Notes: generated from the sequence alone by a model not told the origin. 64,000 nucleotides of DNA from Pseudonocardia autotrophica (GCF_000717175.1 NZ_JNYD01000029.1:1-64000); one strand, 5' to 3'; counted from the first letter of the stretch, positions 45,402-54,991 are shown. Program-made: numbers and translations.

Positions 45402-45420
45402 CGCCAACTAGGCTCGACCC

Positions 45421-46239
45421 GTGGATCTCGCCCGCGCCACGCGCGCCGTCCTGGACTGGCCCGTCGACCACGTCGCCGCCGCGGTGGTGGGCGCCGACGG
45501 GGAGGTCCGGGCGACGGCGGGCGACCTCGACCGGCAGTTCCGGCTCGCCTCGGTGACCAAGCTGCTCTCCGCCTACGCCGTGCTCATCGCGGTCGAGGAG
45601 GGGGCGATCGAGTGGGACGACCCGGCCGGGCCCGAGGGCTCCACGATCCGGCACCTCGCCGCCCACACCTCCGGCCTCGCCTTCGACTCCGACGACGTCC
45701 AGGCGAAGCCGGGCACCCGGCGGATCTACTCCAACGCCGGGTTCACGGTGCTCGGCGACGCGATCGCCAAGGCCAGCGGCATCGAGTTCCCGGAGTACCT
45801 GCGCGAGGCCGTCCTCGCCCCGCTCGGGCTCGACGCGACCGAGCTGCGCGGCCCGGCCGGCTCCGGCGCGTTCTCCACCGCCTCGGACATGGCGCGCTTC
45901 GCCGCCGAGCTGCAGGCGCCCACGCTGGTCGCGCCCGCGACCTTCGCCGAGGCCAGCCAGGTCGTCTTCCCCGGTCTCAACGGCGTGCTGCCCGGGTACG
46001 GCTCGCAGCGTCCCAACGACTGGGGAGCCGGCTTCGAGATCCGGGACGGCAAGAGCCCGCACTGGACCGGCACCCGCAACTCGCCGCGCACCTTCGGGCA
46101 CTTCGGCCAGTCCGGCACCTTCCTGTGGGTCGACCCCGACGCCGGCGCGGCGTGCGTGGTCCTCACCGACCGGAAGTTCGGCGAGTGGGCCGTCGAGGCG
46201 TGGACGCCGTACAACGACGGGATCGTCGACGCCCTGTGA
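45421..46239 (+). CDS. serine hydrolase, beta-lactamase/PBP-like family
   Basis: A 272-residue class-C-type serine hydrolase with Ser44 in SVTK, Tyr103 in YSN, and HFGQSG as the third motif. It lacks a signal peptide, so it is cytoplasmic and more likely an esterase or peptidase than a secreted beta-lactamase. TAGGCT (45409-45414) stands six bases before GTG 45421, so it is leaderless; the box lies just after the M20 stop. Confidence 0.85.
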   Translation: MDLARATRAVLDWPVDHVAAAVVGADGEVRATAGDLDRQFRLASVTKLLSAYAVLIAVEEGAIEWDDPAGPEGSTIRHLAAHTSGLAFDSDDVQAKPGTRRIYSNAGFTVLGDAIAKASGIEFPEYLREAVLAPLGLDATELRGPAGSGAFSTASDMARFAAELQAPTLVAPATFAEASQVVFPGLNGVLPGYGSQRPNDWGAGFEIRDGKSPHWTGTRNSPRTFGHFGQSGTFLWVDPDAGAACVVLTDRKFGEWAVEAWTPYNDGIVDAL

Positions 46240-46293
46240 GCAGGCCGTAGGCGGCCGGATCCGGAACGTGACCCACGACACCCCCCGGATCCG

Positions 46294-46319
46294 GGAATCA
46301 TCCGTGGGGCCCGCCCGTT
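46294..46319 (+). promoter_or_regulatory. ECF-type promoter 1 (SigH/SigR- or SigE-like)
   Basis: GGAAT-N18-GTT, followed by GGACC. It lies about 310 bp before the small gene at 46627. The same box and spacing recur at 46972-46997. Confidence 0.5.
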
Positions 46320-46626
46320 GGACCCCATGTCCGAGCCGGGCGAGCAGTGTCCCCGGGCCGCAACAGATAAACGCCGCCGCGGAATACCGTACGGCTGGAG
46401 CCGCGGTGCGCCACTCGCCGCGAGGCGACCTGCGTCCGGCTCGGACCCCATCGTCGACCAGGGAATACCTCCCTGCCGGCGTGGGTTGGAAGAAGCGTCC
46501 GGATCGGGCGGACACCGTGTCCCCGGGTCTCAACCATCCGCCGCTGCGAGCGGCCACGCGCCGAGAGGCGACCGGCCGTCCGGTCCGGGCCTTCCCCCCA
46601 CCCCTACTTCGCTCGAGGAGCACGCC
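46320..46626. other. leader region of the small unknown gene
   Basis: A 307-bp stretch without a supported ORF. It contains two diverged copies of a segment opening GTGTCCCCGGG and closing GAGGCGAC (about 46348-46430 and 46518-46569). It may be an untranslated leader transcribed from the promoter at 46294. GAGGAG precedes the next gene. Confidence 0.4.
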
Positions 46627-46887
46627 ATGAAGGGCGACCGCGTCGAGATCGTGGTCGACGCCGGCAGCGGCACCACCAAGACCTACGAGGTCGAGGCGAC
46701 CCGCGCCGGGCGTCGCGTCGACATCGCGCAGACCCGCGGGACCGTCGAGGTCAGCGAGGTCACCCGCGGGGGCACGGCCGTGCGCACCGCGCGCTTCCTC
46801 TCCGGCCGCGTGATCGCGCTCGTCGAGCACCCGGCCGCGGACGAGCCGGTGGCCGAGGAGATCACCCCGACCCTGCGCTCGGCCTGA
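46627..46887 (+). CDS. small beta-rich hypothetical protein
   Basis: An 86-residue soluble protein, alternating charged/hydrophobic strands (RVEIVVDAGSGTTKTYEVEA, VSEVTRGGTAVRTARFLSGR). No recognised domain. Probably an ECF-sigma-controlled stress gene because of the promoter at 46294. GAGGAG before the ATG supports the start. Confidence 0.6.
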   Translation: MKGDRVEIVVDAGSGTTKTYEVEATRAGRRVDIAQTRGTVEVSEVTRGGTAVRTARFLSGRVIALVEHPAADEPVAEEITPTLRSA

Positions 46888-46971
46888 GGGGCACGCCCGC
46901 AATCCCCTCGCGCCGATCCCGCCGCGTCCGCCACACTGGGCCGGACGCGGGTGTGATCCACACCGCCCGCC

Positions 46972-46997
46972 GGAACAGATCCTCCGGCCGGCCCGTT
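46972..46997 (+). promoter_or_regulatory. ECF-type promoter 2, before hrpA
   Basis: GGAAC-N18-GTT, followed by GGACC as in promoter 1. It lies 57 bp before the hrpA start. The identical spacing and shared CCCGTTGGACC block suggest the same sigma factor. Confidence 0.55.
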
Positions 46998-47053
46998 GGA
47001 CCACGTGCCCGCCGGGCGCGGTCCTCGCCCCCGACAGGCAGACTTGCACAACG

Positions 47054-50000
47054 ATGACCTCCATCCGAGCCACCGGGAACACGGCTGCGCGCGCGGGCGA
47101 TCCCTCCGCACGCACCGGCGTTCCCCTCCCGTCCGGTCCGCCTCCCACCACAGCGACCGGACCCGCCGCCCCGCAGGCCGCGGCAGCGCCCCAGAACGGC
47201 AGCGCTGCGGCCCCGGAGAGCGGCGACCGGACCCGCCGCCGTCCACCCCGCCGGCGCGGGTCCCGGGGCCGGAGCGCACCCGCCGAGAGGCGGGGGAACG
47301 CGCCCGGCCCCGCCAGCGCCTCTCCGGACGGCCGCTCCGACGGCCGCCCCGTCGACGAGCGCCGTGACGGCGGCCCCGACTCGGGCCGCGACCCCGGTCG
47401 CGACTCCGGTCGTGACTCCGGGAACGGTCGCCGCCGCGGCCCGCGCCCGGAACGGACCGAAGCCGCCGCACCGTCGCTGCCCACGGAGGTCCTCGCCGAC
47501 GTCGAACGCCGGATCGGCGAGCTGGGGCCGCACGACGCGGCCCGCCTGACGCGCCGGTTCCGCGGCGCCCGCCGCTCCGGCGACGGCACCGCCCAGCAGG
47601 CCGTGGCCGACGCCGTCGCCGCGGCCGAGCACCGCCTCGAGCGCCGCCGCGCCGCCGTGCCCCGGATCGCCTACCCGCCCGCCCTGCCCGTCAGCGCGCG
47701 CCGCGAGGACATCGCCGCCGCGATCCGCGACCACCAGGTCGTGATCATCGCCGGTGAGACGGGCTCCGGGAAGACCACGCAGCTGCCCAAGATCTGCCTC
47801 GAGCTGGGCCGCGGGGTCACCGGCACGATCGGCCACACCCAGCCGCGGCGGCTCGCCGCGCGCACGGTCGCCGCCCGCATCGCCGAGGAGCTCGGCACCG
47901 AGCTGGGCGACGTCGTCGGCTGGAAAGTGCGGTTCACCGACCAGGTGGGCGACCGCACGATGGTCAAGCTGATGACGGACGGCATCCTGCTCGCCGAGCT
48001 CGCCGGCGACCGGGACCTGCTGCAGTACGACACGCTGATCATCGACGAGGCGCACGAGCGCAGCCTCAACATCGACTTCATCCTGGGCTACCTCACCCGG
48101 CTGCTGCCCCGGCGTCCCGACCTCAAGGTGATCATCACCTCGGCCACCATCGACCCGGAGCGCTTCTCCCGGCACTTCGGCGCGGCCGGCAACCCGGCCC
48201 CGATCGTCGAGGTCTCCGGCCGCTCCTACCCCGTGGAGGTCCGGTACCGGCCCGTCGTCGACCCGGACGACCCCGACGCCGACCCGGACCGCGAGGAGAT
48301 CGACGCGATCGGCGACGCCGTCACCGAGCTGCAGCGCGAGGGCCCCGGCGACATCCTCGTGTTCCTGCCCGGCGAGCGGGAGATCCGCGACACCGCGGAC
48401 GCGTTGACGCGCCGGAGCTACCGCAACACCGAGATCCTGCCGCTCTACGCCCGGCTGACCACCGCCGAGCAGCAGCGCGTCTTCGCCCCGCACCCCGGCA
48501 ACCGGATCGTGCTGGCCACGAACGTCGCCGAGACCTCGCTGACGGTCCCCGGCATCAAGTACGTGATCGACACCGGCACGGCGCGCATCTCGCGCTACTC
48601 GCGGCGGCTCAAGGTGCAGCGGCTGCCGATCGAGAAGGTCTCGCAGGCCAGCGCGAACCAGCGCGCGGGACGCTGCGGCCGCACGAGCGACGGCATCTGC
48701 ATCCGGCTCTACGCCGAGGACGACTTCGACGCGCGTCCCGAGTTCACCGACCCGGAGATCCTGCGGACCAACCTGGCGTCGGTCGTGCTGCAGATGATCG
48801 CGCTGGACCTCGGGGAGATCTCCGAGTTCCCGTTCGTGGAGCCGCCGGACAAGCGCGACGTCGCCGACGGCCTCGCCCTGCTGCACGAGCTGGGCGCGGT
48901 CGACCACGGCGCCCTGACCGCGGTGGGCCAGGCCCTCGCCCGGCTGCCCGTCGACCCGCGCCTCGGCCGGATGCTGGTGGAGGCCAACCGGACCGGCTGC
49001 CTCACCGAGGTGCTGGTGATCGCCGCGGCGCTGTCGGTGCAGGACCCGCGCGAGCGGCCGACCGAGCAGCGCCAGGCCGCCGACGAGCAGCACAACCGCT
49101 TCCGCGTGGAGGGCTCGGACTTCCTCGCGTTCGTCTCGCTCTGGCAGTACCTCGCGGAGCAGCGGGAGGCGCTGTCCGGCAACCGGTTCCGCCGCACGCT
49201 GCGCGAGGAGTTCCTGCACTACCTGCGCATCCGCGAGTGGTGGGACCTGCACGGCCAGCTCCGGCAGGCCGCGCGCTCGGCCGGGATGACCGCCAACGAC
49301 TCGCCCGCCGACGCCGACCGGATCCACCAGGCGTTGCTGTCCGGGCTGCTGTCGCAGGTGGGGCTGCTGGAGGAGACGGACAAGCGCAAGGACCCGAAGG
49401 AGCGGACCAGGAGGGATCGACCCGGCGCACGGGACTACCTCGGCGCCCGCAACGCGCGGTTCGCGATCTGGCCCGGCTCGGCACTGGCCAAGAAGCCGCC
49501 GCGCTGGGTGATGGCGGCCGAGCTCGTCGAGACCTCCCGGCTGTGGGCGCGGACCGTCGCGCGGATCAAGCCGGAGTGGATCGAGCCGCTCGCCGGGCAT
49601 CTCGTCAAGAGGACGTATTCGGAACCGCACTGGTCGCGCAAGCGTGCGAGCGCCGTCGCGACCGAGCGCGTGACGCTGCACGGCATCCCGGTGATCGCCG
49701 ACCGGACCGTGGAGTTCGGCCGCATCGACCCCGAGGTGTCGCGCGACCTGTTCCTGCGGCACGCGCTCGTCGAGGGCGACTGGGAGACACGGCACCGCTT
49801 CTTCCACGCCAACCGCGAGCTGCTCGACGACGCCGAGGAGCTCGAGCACCGCGCCCGCCGTCGGGACCTCGTGGTCGACGAGGACACGCTGTTCGACTTC
49901 TACGACCGGCGGGTGCCGGCGTCCGTGGTGTCGGGCCGGCACTTCGACTCCTGGTGGAAGAAGGAGTCGAAGCGGAACCCGGACCTGCTCGACTTCACCG

Positions 50001-51400
50001 TCGAGATGCTGGAGACCGAGGCCGCGCGGGGTGTCGACCGCTCCGCCTATCCCGACCACGTCGCCGCCGGCGGGCTCACCCTGCCGCTGTCGTACGCGTT
50101 CGAGCCCGGGCACCACACGGACGGCGTGACCGTCGACGTCCCGGTGGCCGCGCTGCACCAGGTCGACCCGACGCCGTTCACCTGGCAGGTCCCCGGGCTG
50201 CGCGAGGAGCTCGTCACGGCGCTGATCAAGACGCTGCCGAAGACGTTGCGCCGCAACTTCTCCCCGGCCCCCGACCACGCCAGGGCCGTCCTCGCCCGGG
50301 TGCGCGCCGGGGACGAGCCGCTCCTCGACGCGCTGGAGCGCGAGCTCGGCCGGATGCGCAACGTGCGCATCGGGCGGGACGACTGGGAGCTGGACCGGCT
50401 GCCCGAGCACCTCGTCGTCACGTTCCGGGTGGTCGACGAGAAGGGCCGCGAGCTGACCCGGGGCACCGACCTCGAGGCCCTGCGCGAACAGCTCGCCCCG
50501 CAGGTCCGGCAGGAGATCGCCGCCGCGGGCCGGGACGTCGAGCGGAGCGGGCTGACGACGTGGGACCTGGGCGACCTCCCGCACGAGCTCCCGATCCGCC
50601 GCGGCACGCACGTCGTGACCGGCTTCCCTGGGCTGGTCGACCGCGGCAGTTCCGTCGATGTCCGGGTGTTCGCCACCGCCGCCGAGCGTGACGCCGCGCA
50701 TCGCCGCGGCGTCCGGCGGCTGCTGCTGCTCGCCACACCCTCGCCGGCCAAGCAGGTGCAGCGCGGGCTGGACAACAAGGCCAAGCTGACGCTGTCGCGC
50801 AACCCGCACGGCAGCGTCGACGCCCTGCTCGAGGACTGCCTGACCTGCGCGGCCGACCACCTGATCGCCCGCGCCGGCGGCCCGTGCTGGGACACCGCCG
50901 GGTTCGAGCGGCTCCGGGGCGTCTTCGCCCAGCACCTCGGTGGCACCACGATGCAGGTGCTGCAGGCCGTCCGTGCCGTGCTGGACCGCTGGCACCCGGT
51001 GCAGGCGGCGCTCGCCGAGCTGCGCTCGCCCACCACGCGCGAGGGCGTGGCGGACATCCGCGCGCAGCTCGACGGCCTCGTCGGCCCGGGCTTCGCGACC
51101 GCGGCCGGGGCGAACCGGCTCGCCGACGTCGCCCGGTACCTGCAGGCCGTCGGGATCCGGATCGACAAGCTCCGCACCGACCCGGCCCGCGACGCCGAGT
51201 GGACCGCGCAGGTCCACGTCGTCGCCGACGAGTACGCGGACGAGATCGCCGGCCTGCCCGCGGGCGTCGATCCCCCCGCGGGCCTGGTCGAGGTGCGCTG
51301 GATGATCGAGGAGCTGCGGGTGAGCCTCTACGCCCACCCCATGAAGACCCGGTACCCCGTCTCGATCAAGCGGATCCAGAAGGCGCTCGACGAGCTCTGA
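47054..51400 (+). CDS. hrpA: ATP-dependent RNA helicase HrpA
   Basis: A 1448-residue DEAH-box helicase. Walker A GETGSGKT (234-241), DEAH (331-334), SAT, and the QRAGRCGR motif VI are followed by the winged-helix/ratchet region and the long HrpA-specific C-terminal domain (DUF3418). In E. coli HrpA rescues collided ribosomes. The first ~140 residues are a disordered extension rich in Pro, Arg, Gly and Asp, with SGRDPGRDSGRDSGNGRRRG repeats, likely RNA-binding. It makes the protein longer than the ~1300-residue E. coli form. An ECF-type promoter stands upstream. Confidence 0.94.
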   Translation: MTSIRATGNTAARAGDPSARTGVPLPSGPPPTTATGPAAPQAAAAPQNGSAAAPESGDRTRRRPPRRRGSRGRSAPAERRGNAPGPASASPDGRSDGRPVDERRDGGPDSGRDPGRDSGRDSGNGRRRGPRPERTEAAAPSLPTEVLADVERRIGELGPHDAARLTRRFRGARRSGDGTAQQAVADAVAAAEHRLERRRAAVPRIAYPPALPVSARREDIAAAIRDHQVVIIAGETGSGKTTQLPKICLELGRGVTGTIGHTQPRRLAARTVAARIAEELGTELGDVVGWKVRFTDQVGDRTMVKLMTDGILLAELAGDRDLLQYDTLIIDEAHERSLNIDFILGYLTRLLPRRPDLKVIITSATIDPERFSRHFGAAGNPAPIVEVSGRSYPVEVRYRPVVDPDDPDADPDREEIDAIGDAVTELQREGPGDILVFLPGEREIRDTADALTRRSYRNTEILPLYARLTTAEQQRVFAPHPGNRIVLATNVAETSLTVPGIKYVIDTGTARISRYSRRLKVQRLPIEKVSQASANQRAGRCGRTSDGICIRLYAEDDFDARPEFTDPEILRTNLASVVLQMIALDLGEISEFPFVEPPDKRDVADGLALLHELGAVDHGALTAVGQALARLPVDPRLGRMLVEANRTGCLTEVLVIAAALSVQDPRERPTEQRQAADEQHNRFRVEGSDFLAFVSLWQYLAEQREALSGNRFRRTLREEFLHYLRIREWWDLHGQLRQAARSAGMTANDSPADADRIHQALLSGLLSQVGLLEETDKRKDPKERTRRDRPGARDYLGARNARFAIWPGSALAKKPPRWVMAAELVETSRLWARTVARIKPEWIEPLAGHLVKRTYSEPHWSRKRASAVATERVTLHGIPVIADRTVEFGRIDPEVSRDLFLRHALVEGDWETRHRFFHANRELLDDAEELEHRARRRDLVVDEDTLFDFYDRRVPASVVSGRHFDSWWKKESKRNPDLLDFTVEMLETEAARGVDRSAYPDHVAAGGLTLPLSYAFEPGHHTDGVTVDVPVAALHQVDPTPFTWQVPGLREELVTALIKTLPKTLRRNFSPAPDHARAVLARVRAGDEPLLDALERELGRMRNVRIGRDDWELDRLPEHLVVTFRVVDEKGRELTRGTDLEALREQLAPQVRQEIAAAGRDVERSGLTTWDLGDLPHELPIRRGTHVVTGFPGLVDRGSSVDVRVFATAAERDAAHRRGVRRLLLLATPSPAKQVQRGLDNKAKLTLSRNPHGSVDALLEDCLTCAADHLIARAGGPCWDTAGFERLRGVFAQHLGGTTMQVLQAVRAVLDRWHPVQAALAELRSPTTREGVADIRAQLDGLVGPGFATAAGANRLADVARYLQAVGIRIDKLRTDPARDAEWTAQVHVVADEYADEIAGLPAGVDPPAGLVEVRWMIEELRVSLYAHPMKTRYPVSIKRIQKALDEL

Positions 51401-51444
51401 CGGTTCGAGGTGCCGGGCGGCCGCGGACAGGGCAAGGTGATCGC

Positions 51445-52638
51445 ATGGAGCCGCAGTACGCCCACCTCGGCGAGGCGCTGGGTACGGACTTCTTCTCGGT
51501 CCGCGAGCAGTTCACGGACGAGCAGTGGGAGCGGTTCGCCGCCGTCCGGAAGTTCGTCGACGCCGAGGTGCTGCCGGAGATCGGCGGGTACTGGGAGCGC
51601 GGCGAGCTGCCGTGGCACCTCTTCCGCAGGCTGCCCGAGCTGGGCATCGTCGGCGAGACGATCACCGGCTACGGCGCGGCCGCGATGAGCCCGCTGGCCT
51701 GCGGGCTCGTCCACATGGAGCTGCACCGCGGCGACGGCTCGCTGGGCACCTTCCTCGGCGTGCACGCCGGGCTGGCGATGCAGTCGATCGCGATGTGCGG
51801 CAGCGAGGAGCAGAAGCAGCGCTGGCTGCCGTCGATGTCCACGATGCAGCGGCTGGGCGCGTTCGCGCTCACCGAGCCGGAGCACGGGTCGGACTCGGTC
51901 GCCCTGGAGACCACCGCCCGCCGGGACGGCGACCACTGGGTGCTCGACGGCCGCAAGCGCTGGATCGGCAACGGCACCATCGCCGACCTCGTCGTCGTGT
52001 GGGCCCGGGACGTGGCCGACGGCGAGGTCAAGGGCTTCGTCGTGGAGACCCCGGCCGAGGGCTACGCGGCCACCGTGATCGGCGGCAAGGTGTCGGTGCG
52101 CGCGGTCTGGCAGGCCGACATCACGCTCACCGGTGTCCGGGTGCCCGACGAGAACCGGCTGACCGGGGCCCGCACCTTCGCCGACTGCGCCGCCGTCCTC
52201 GCGTCGACCCGCGGGCTCTGCGCCTGGATGGCCCTCGGCCACGCGACCGCGGGCTACGACGCCGCGCTCCGCTACGCCAAGGAGCGCACCCAGTTCGGCA
52301 AACCGCTGGCCGCGTTCCAGATCGTGCAGGAGAGGCTGGTGCAGATGCTCGCCGACCTCATCGGCATGCAGCTGTACTGCATGCAGATCGGCCGGCTCGC
52401 CGAGGCCGGGCGACTCTCCCCGACCATCGCCGGCCTGGCCAAGATGAACAACACCCGCACCGCCCGCCGGATCCTCGGCACCGCGCGGGACCTGCTCGGC
52501 GGCAACGGGATCCTGCTCGAGCACCATGTCGCCCGGCACTGGGCGGACATCGAGGCGATCCACACCTTCGAGGGCACCGAGACCATCCAGACCCTGATCG
52601 TCGGCAAGGAGATCACGGGCATCGGCGCGTTCTCCTGA
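51445..52638 (+). CDS. acyl-CoA dehydrogenase (glutaryl-CoA dehydrogenase-like)
   Basis: A 397-residue FAD flavoprotein oxidising acyl-CoA to enoyl-CoA. N-terminal helical domain, middle beta domain (GAFALTEPEHGSD and WIGNGTIADLVVVWA), C-terminal domain with RTQFGKPL, LGGNGI and the catalytic Glu in HTFEGTETI. The Glu position and surrounding TEPEHGSDS are like glutaryl-CoA dehydrogenases, though straight-chain or other substrates are possible. Its stop precedes a GTGAGTG palindrome by four bases. Confidence 0.85.
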   Translation: MEPQYAHLGEALGTDFFSVREQFTDEQWERFAAVRKFVDAEVLPEIGGYWERGELPWHLFRRLPELGIVGETITGYGAAAMSPLACGLVHMELHRGDGSLGTFLGVHAGLAMQSIAMCGSEEQKQRWLPSMSTMQRLGAFALTEPEHGSDSVALETTARRDGDHWVLDGRKRWIGNGTIADLVVVWARDVADGEVKGFVVETPAEGYAATVIGGKVSVRAVWQADITLTGVRVPDENRLTGARTFADCAAVLASTRGLCAWMALGHATAGYDAALRYAKERTQFGKPLAAFQIVQERLVQMLADLIGMQLYCMQIGRLAEAGRLSPTIAGLAKMNNTRTARRILGTARDLLGGNGILLEHHVARHWADIEAIHTFEGTETIQTLIVGKEITGIGAFS

Positions 52639-52642
52639 CCCC

Positions 52643-52682
52643 CTGAGTGGCGATGGTCGCCATAGCAGCGATCGCCACTCAC
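52643..52682. repeat. 40-bp palindrome, GTGAGTG family (type 1)
   Basis: Arms CTGAGTGGCGATGGTCGC and GCAGCGATCGCCACTCAC, imperfect by three mismatches. It is nearly the same element as 13968-14007, located just past the acyl-CoA dehydrogenase stop. Confidence 0.78.
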
Positions 52683-52754
52683 GAGGGGTGTCGACCCGAG
52701 ACGAGCGGGCGGGGTCTACTGATCACCGGACAGCTCGACGAGGAGGCCCCGCGC

Positions 52755-54347
52755 ATGACCGACGACGACAGCGCCGACGACCTCGACCGCTACCTCCCGC
52801 CGTACACCGCGGAGCTCGCGCGGGCGCGGCGGCAGAGCATCGGCTCGCTGCTGGCCCGCACGGCGAAGAAGTACCCGGACAAGCTCGCGGTGGTCCACCG
52901 CGACACCCGGCGGACCTTCGCCGAGCTCGACGCCGACGCCAACCGGATGGCGAACGCCCTGGTCGCGCGGGGTGTGCGGCGGAACCGGCGGGTGGCGATC
53001 CTGTCGCACAACTCGTACGCCTTCGTCGTCGCCTACTTCGCGCTGGCCCGGATCGGCGCGATCTCCGTGCCGGTCAACTTCAACTTCACCGCGGGCGAGG
53101 TGCGCTACGCGCTGGAGGACAGCGGGGCCCGCGCGGCGATCGTGTCCGAACGGCTCGCGCCGACGTTCGAGGAGGCCGGTGTCCCGGTCGAGCTGCAGGT
53201 CGTGGTGGGCGCGCGGGACGGCTGGGTGGGCTTCGACGAGCTGCTCGCGCATGCCGACGCCGTCGAGCCCGACGTCGAGATCGGCGACGACGACCCGGTC
53301 CAGCTGCTCTACACCAGCGGCACCACGTCGGCCCCCAAGGGCGCGATCATGACGAGCCGGAACCTGATCGCCCAGTACGTCTCGGACATTGTCGACGGCG
53401 AATACCACCGCGACGACGTCGAGCTGCACGCCCTGCCGCTCTACCACTGCGCGGCGCTGCACGACTTCCTCACGCCGGACGTCTACCTCGGCGCAACCAG
53501 CGTGATCGTCGACTCGCCGGACCCGGGGACGATCCTGCGCACGGTCGAGGCCGAGAAGATCACCAAGATGTTCTGCCCGCCGACGGTGTGGATCCGGCTG
53601 CTGCGCTCCCCCGACTTCGACCACTACGACCTGGGCTCGCTGCGCAAGGGCTACTACGGCGCGGCGATCATGCCCGTCGCCGTGCTGAAGGAGCTCGGCG
53701 AGCGGCTGCCCGCGATCCGGCTGTTCAACTACTACGGCCAGACCGAGCTGGCACCCAATGCCACGGTGCTGTTCCCGGAGGAGCAGATCGCCAAGGCGGG
53801 CACGGCGGGGCGGGCGAGCCTGAACGTCGAGACCCGGCTGCACGACGACGAGGACAACCCGGTGCCCGTCGGCCAGGTCGGCGAGATCGTGCACCGCACC
53901 CCGCACGCCATGCGCGGGTACTGGGGCAAGCCGGAGGCGACCGCCGAGGCCTTCCGGAACGGCTGGTTCCACAGCGGCGACCTCGGGGTGATGGACGCCG
54001 ACGGCTACCTCACGATCGTCGACCGCAAGAAGGACATCATCATCACCGGCGGCGAGAACGTCGCGAGCCGCGAGGTCGAGGACGCGATCTACGAACACCC
54101 CGCGGTCAGCGAGGTCGCGGTGTTCGGGGTGAAGCACCCGGAGTGGATCGAGGCCGTCGCCGCCGCCGTCGTGCTCCGGGAGGGCGCCACCGCCGAGCCG
54201 GCCGAGATCGTCGCCCACACCCGGGAACGCCTCGCCGGGTTCAAGGCCCCGAAGTACGTGGTGGTCGTCGACGAGCTGCCCAAGAACCCCAGCGGCAAGA
54301 TCCTCAAGCGCGAGCTACGCGACACCTACGCCGGCCTCGCCGACTGA
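52755..54347 (+). CDS. acyl-CoA synthetase (FadD-like)
   Basis: A 530-residue AMP-dependent ligase. The P-loop reads LYTSGTTSAPKGAIM, with Ser-Ala replacing the common Gly-x. Also LPLYHCAALHDFL, NYYGQTELAPNATVL, GDLGVMDADGYLTIVDRKKD and Lys515 in PSGKILKRE. Probably activates a fatty or branched acid; chain unknown. AGGAGG lies nine bases before ATG 52755. It is separated from the acyl-CoA dehydrogenase only by the palindrome, and the two may act in one degradation route. Confidence 0.87.
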   Translation: MTDDDSADDLDRYLPPYTAELARARRQSIGSLLARTAKKYPDKLAVVHRDTRRTFAELDADANRMANALVARGVRRNRRVAILSHNSYAFVVAYFALARIGAISVPVNFNFTAGEVRYALEDSGARAAIVSERLAPTFEEAGVPVELQVVVGARDGWVGFDELLAHADAVEPDVEIGDDDPVQLLYTSGTTSAPKGAIMTSRNLIAQYVSDIVDGEYHRDDVELHALPLYHCAALHDFLTPDVYLGATSVIVDSPDPGTILRTVEAEKITKMFCPPTVWIRLLRSPDFDHYDLGSLRKGYYGAAIMPVAVLKELGERLPAIRLFNYYGQTELAPNATVLFPEEQIAKAGTAGRASLNVETRLHDDEDNPVPVGQVGEIVHRTPHAMRGYWGKPEATAEAFRNGWFHSGDLGVMDADGYLTIVDRKKDIIITGGENVASREVEDAIYEHPAVSEVAVFGVKHPEWIEAVAAAVVLREGATAEPAEIVAHTRERLAGFKAPKYVVVVDELPKNPSGKILKRELRDTYAGLAD

Positions 54348-54350
54348 AGG

Positions 54351-54731
54351 TCAGACCTCTCGGAACCCGGCCGCGATCCGTTCGGCGATCTTCTCGACGT
54401 CCCGCATGGTCCCGTCGGCAACGCCGATGACGAGATCGAACATCTCGTCCTCGGAGAGCGTCAGGTCGCGCCCGTTGATCCGGAGGAATACCGCGGACGC
54501 GAGGAAGGCCAGCCGCTTGTTCCCGTCGACGAGCGCATGGTTCGTCGCCAGTGAATGCAGCAGAGCGGCAGCCTTCGTCGGGAGATCCGGGTACGCCTCG
54601 CGGCCCATGAAGTTCGCCCGGGGCCGGGCCAGCGCCGACTCGAGCAACCCGATGTCCCGGACCAGGACCTCGCCCTCGACGGCGTACTCGGCGATGACGA
54701 GAAGGTCGTCGAGGGTCAGGTAGGAGATCAC
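54351..54731 (-). CDS. doc: Doc-type toxin (Fic fold)
   Basis: A 126-residue kinase-like toxin; Doc phosphorylates EF-Tu and halts translation. The active-site motif HALVDGNKR (residues 65-73) is intact. The GTG start overlaps the antitoxin stop (GTGA), so the toxin is translated with and after its antitoxin. The helical core and length are normal for Doc. Confidence 0.88.
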   Translation of the reverse strand: MISYLTLDDLLVIAEYAVEGEVLVRDIGLLESALARPRANFMGREAYPDLPTKAAALLHSLATNHALVDGNKRLAFLASAVFLRINGRDLTLSEDEMFDLVIGVADGTMRDVEKIAERIAAGFREV

Positions 54732-54934
54732 GCCTCGCCGAGACGCTTGAGCAGATTCCGGTAGCGAGGTGTCAGCTCGTCGAGCGCGCTCGACACCAGC
54801 TTCGTGTGGTCGCGACGGGCGATGTACTCCCGCACAGCAGCCCGCGCAACGTCCTGCATCGAGCGGTCCTCCGCCTCGGCTTGCGCCCGCAGGGCCCGGG
54901 CCTCCTCGTCGGTCAGCCGTAGGTTCATGGCCAT
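54728..54934 (-). CDS. Phd/RHH-type antitoxin for Doc
   Basis: A 68-residue protein. N-terminal MAMNLRLTDEEARALRAQAE forms a ribbon-helix-helix DNA-binding half; the C-terminal half (TKLVSSALDELTPRYRNLLKRL) should wrap the toxin. ATG 54934 was chosen because TACCGT stands exactly six bases upstream, giving a leaderless mRNA; longer starts lie upstream of this box. Its operator overlaps the box. Confidence 0.8.
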   Translation of the reverse strand: MAMNLRLTDEEARALRAQAEAEDRSMQDVARAAVREYIARRDHTKLVSSALDELTPRYRNLLKRLGEA

Positions 54935-54941
54935 TCGCATA

Positions 54942-54960
54942 CGGTACCACTTCGGTACCA
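54942..54960 (-). promoter_or_regulatory. operator repeats overlapping the antitoxin -10 box
   Basis: Two copies of CGGTACCA (54942-54949 and 54953-54960), 11 bp apart, each with a GGTACC palindrome. The proximal copy coincides with the TACCGT -10 box. This is the expected site for antitoxin autorepression. Confidence 0.6.
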
Positions 54961-54991
54961 TTCGAGCGCCCACGACGCACGCCTACGGAAT

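Noticed and set aside
46862..51337. A 1491-codon open frame opposite hrpA
   Set aside because: Antisense frame typical of high-GC DNA, with low-complexity translation. The plus strand has all helicase motifs.
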